DNA of 64,000 nucleotides from Profundicola chukchiensis (GTDB lineage: Bacteria; Bacteroidota; Bacteroidia; Flavobacteriales; Weeksellaceae), in NCBI RefSeq assembly GCF_029664245.1, contig NZ_JANAIE010000001.1, positions 62,001 through 126,000 of the forward strand, read 5' to 3'. The notes under the pieces are model-generated. The model was not told where the DNA came from. It searched no databases and worked only from the letters and a program-made list of their open reading frames with translations. Below, piece by piece: positions 62,571 to 64,000 of this stretch. Position 1 is the stretch's first letter. Every line of letters starts with the position of its first letter. The translations under genes and the position numbers were made by a program.

Positions 62571-62998
62571 AAATCCTAAGAGGTTTATTGGTTGTGATAT
62601 TAATCATTGGTTTGGTGATGGTTCGCAAATACGAAACACAACTATTCTATGATCCTATTTTAGCCTTTTTTAAGGGAGATTTTCATCACGCTGCATTCCC
62701 AGAAATTCAATTGGGTAAACATTTATTAAGTATTAGCAGCAGATATGCTTTGAACGCATTGATAACGCTTGGAATAATTCAGCTTATTTTTAATGATGCG
62801 AAGATTTTAAAGTTCTCTTTATTAATCCTTTTAATCTTCTTCATTCCATTTATATCCCTGTATACCTATTTTATAAATATAGAATTTAAGGAAGTGTTCA
62901 CAGCTGGGTTTTATGTCAGAAGGTTTCTTCTACAACCCATTATGTTACTGATTCTAGTTCCAGCAATTTGGTTCTATAAGAAGCAAAAGGAAGCTTAA
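62567..62998 (+). CDS. Exosortase F system-associated protein
   Basis: 143-aa membrane protein with four hydrophobic segments (about 3-20, 54-70, 78-101, 118-136). It has no catalytic motif. A gene of this size and topology regularly follows xrtF in Flavobacteriia, and here its ATG overlaps the xrtF stop by 4 nt. It probably forms a complex with XrtF; role unproven. Confidence 0.8.
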   Translation: MKILRGLLVVILIIGLVMVRKYETQLFYDPILAFFKGDFHHAAFPEIQLGKHLLSISSRYALNALITLGIIQLIFNDAKILKFSLLILLIFFIPFISLYTYFINIEFKEVFTAGFYVRRFLLQPIMLLILVPAIWFYKKQKEA

Positions 62999-63027
62999 GT
63001 TAAGTAAATTTAAAATTTACTTAAAAT

Positions 63028-64000
<973 letters not shown>

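Overview
The window is chromosomal DNA from a low-GC member of the Flavobacteriia (phylum Bacteroidota). The markers are: a gliding lipoprotein gene gldD next to gldE, an exosortase F gene with its usual partner, several secreted proteins with type IX secretion (T9SS) C-terminal sorting domains, the block rnc / small 'IPExxxVDY'-type gene / pyk, promoters of the TAnnTTTG type, and starts without Shine-Dalgarno sequences. The genus cannot be fixed from sequence alone. No phage, plasmid, insertion sequence or CRISPR array was seen.

Layout. 1-1620: a gene-free mosaic of palindromic intergenic repeats. 1673-4796 (-): two secreted proteins sharing a C-terminal motif. 5206-6816 (-): pckA. 7030-17831 (+): acpP-fabF-rnc-IPExxxVDY-like-pyk, then a TonB-dependent receptor, a deoxycytidylate-deaminase-like gene, an S41 protease, xerD and a Bcr/CflA-type transporter. 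17886-19312 (-): gmk and yicC. 19493-20719 (+): an acidic secreted protein. 20792-28495 (-): rimK-like ligase, thiL, thioesterase, an orphan histidine kinase, ribE, a pRiA4b ORF-3-like gene, a CCA-adding enzyme and a Sua5/TsaC enzyme. 28558-34905 (-): a probable surface lipoprotein, then a glycosyltransferase run (two CgeB-like twins, a TOD1/MUCI70-like protein and a GT9-GT2 fusion) behind dapD.

35395-49888 (+) is the most unusual region. Five consecutive T9SS-exported surface proteins have different N-terminal architectures (GEVED, PPC-like, Ig, FN3, BspA/DUF285, nidogen-like, beta-sandwich). All end in the same roughly 170-residue module: an FN3-like domain with an almost invariant insert, then a type A sorting domain. 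Four carry a 42-residue Cys/Asp-rich repeat (126 bp, near-identical copies), and each gene ends at a near-identical terminator. Two of the five (39595 and 44837) have three direct repeats upstream with an exact 21-bp period that fit the LytTR response-regulator consensus. In both, the -7-like element lies 41 bp from the third repeat. The cluster therefore looks like a modular, recombining and partly co-regulated surface-protein family. A frameshifted sorting-domain remnant between the fourth and fifth genes suggests a lost sixth member.

50507-64000 returns to housekeeping: an OmpA-family protein, folK, sppA, der, era, tRNA-Gly, tRNA-Leu followed by a decayed tRNA-Leu copy, a thioredoxin-like protein, a methyltransferase, map, a HAD-like phosphatase, gpmI, a GAF/fRMsr protein, xrtF with its partner, gldD and a truncated gldE.

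Two features recur across the window. Several genes (MFS transporter, CCA enzyme, era, xrtF) have a perfect -7 box only 4-5 nt before the start codon, suggesting leaderless mRNAs. One lipoprotein (28558-29484) has a complete signal peptide only if translation starts at an ATT or ATA codon.
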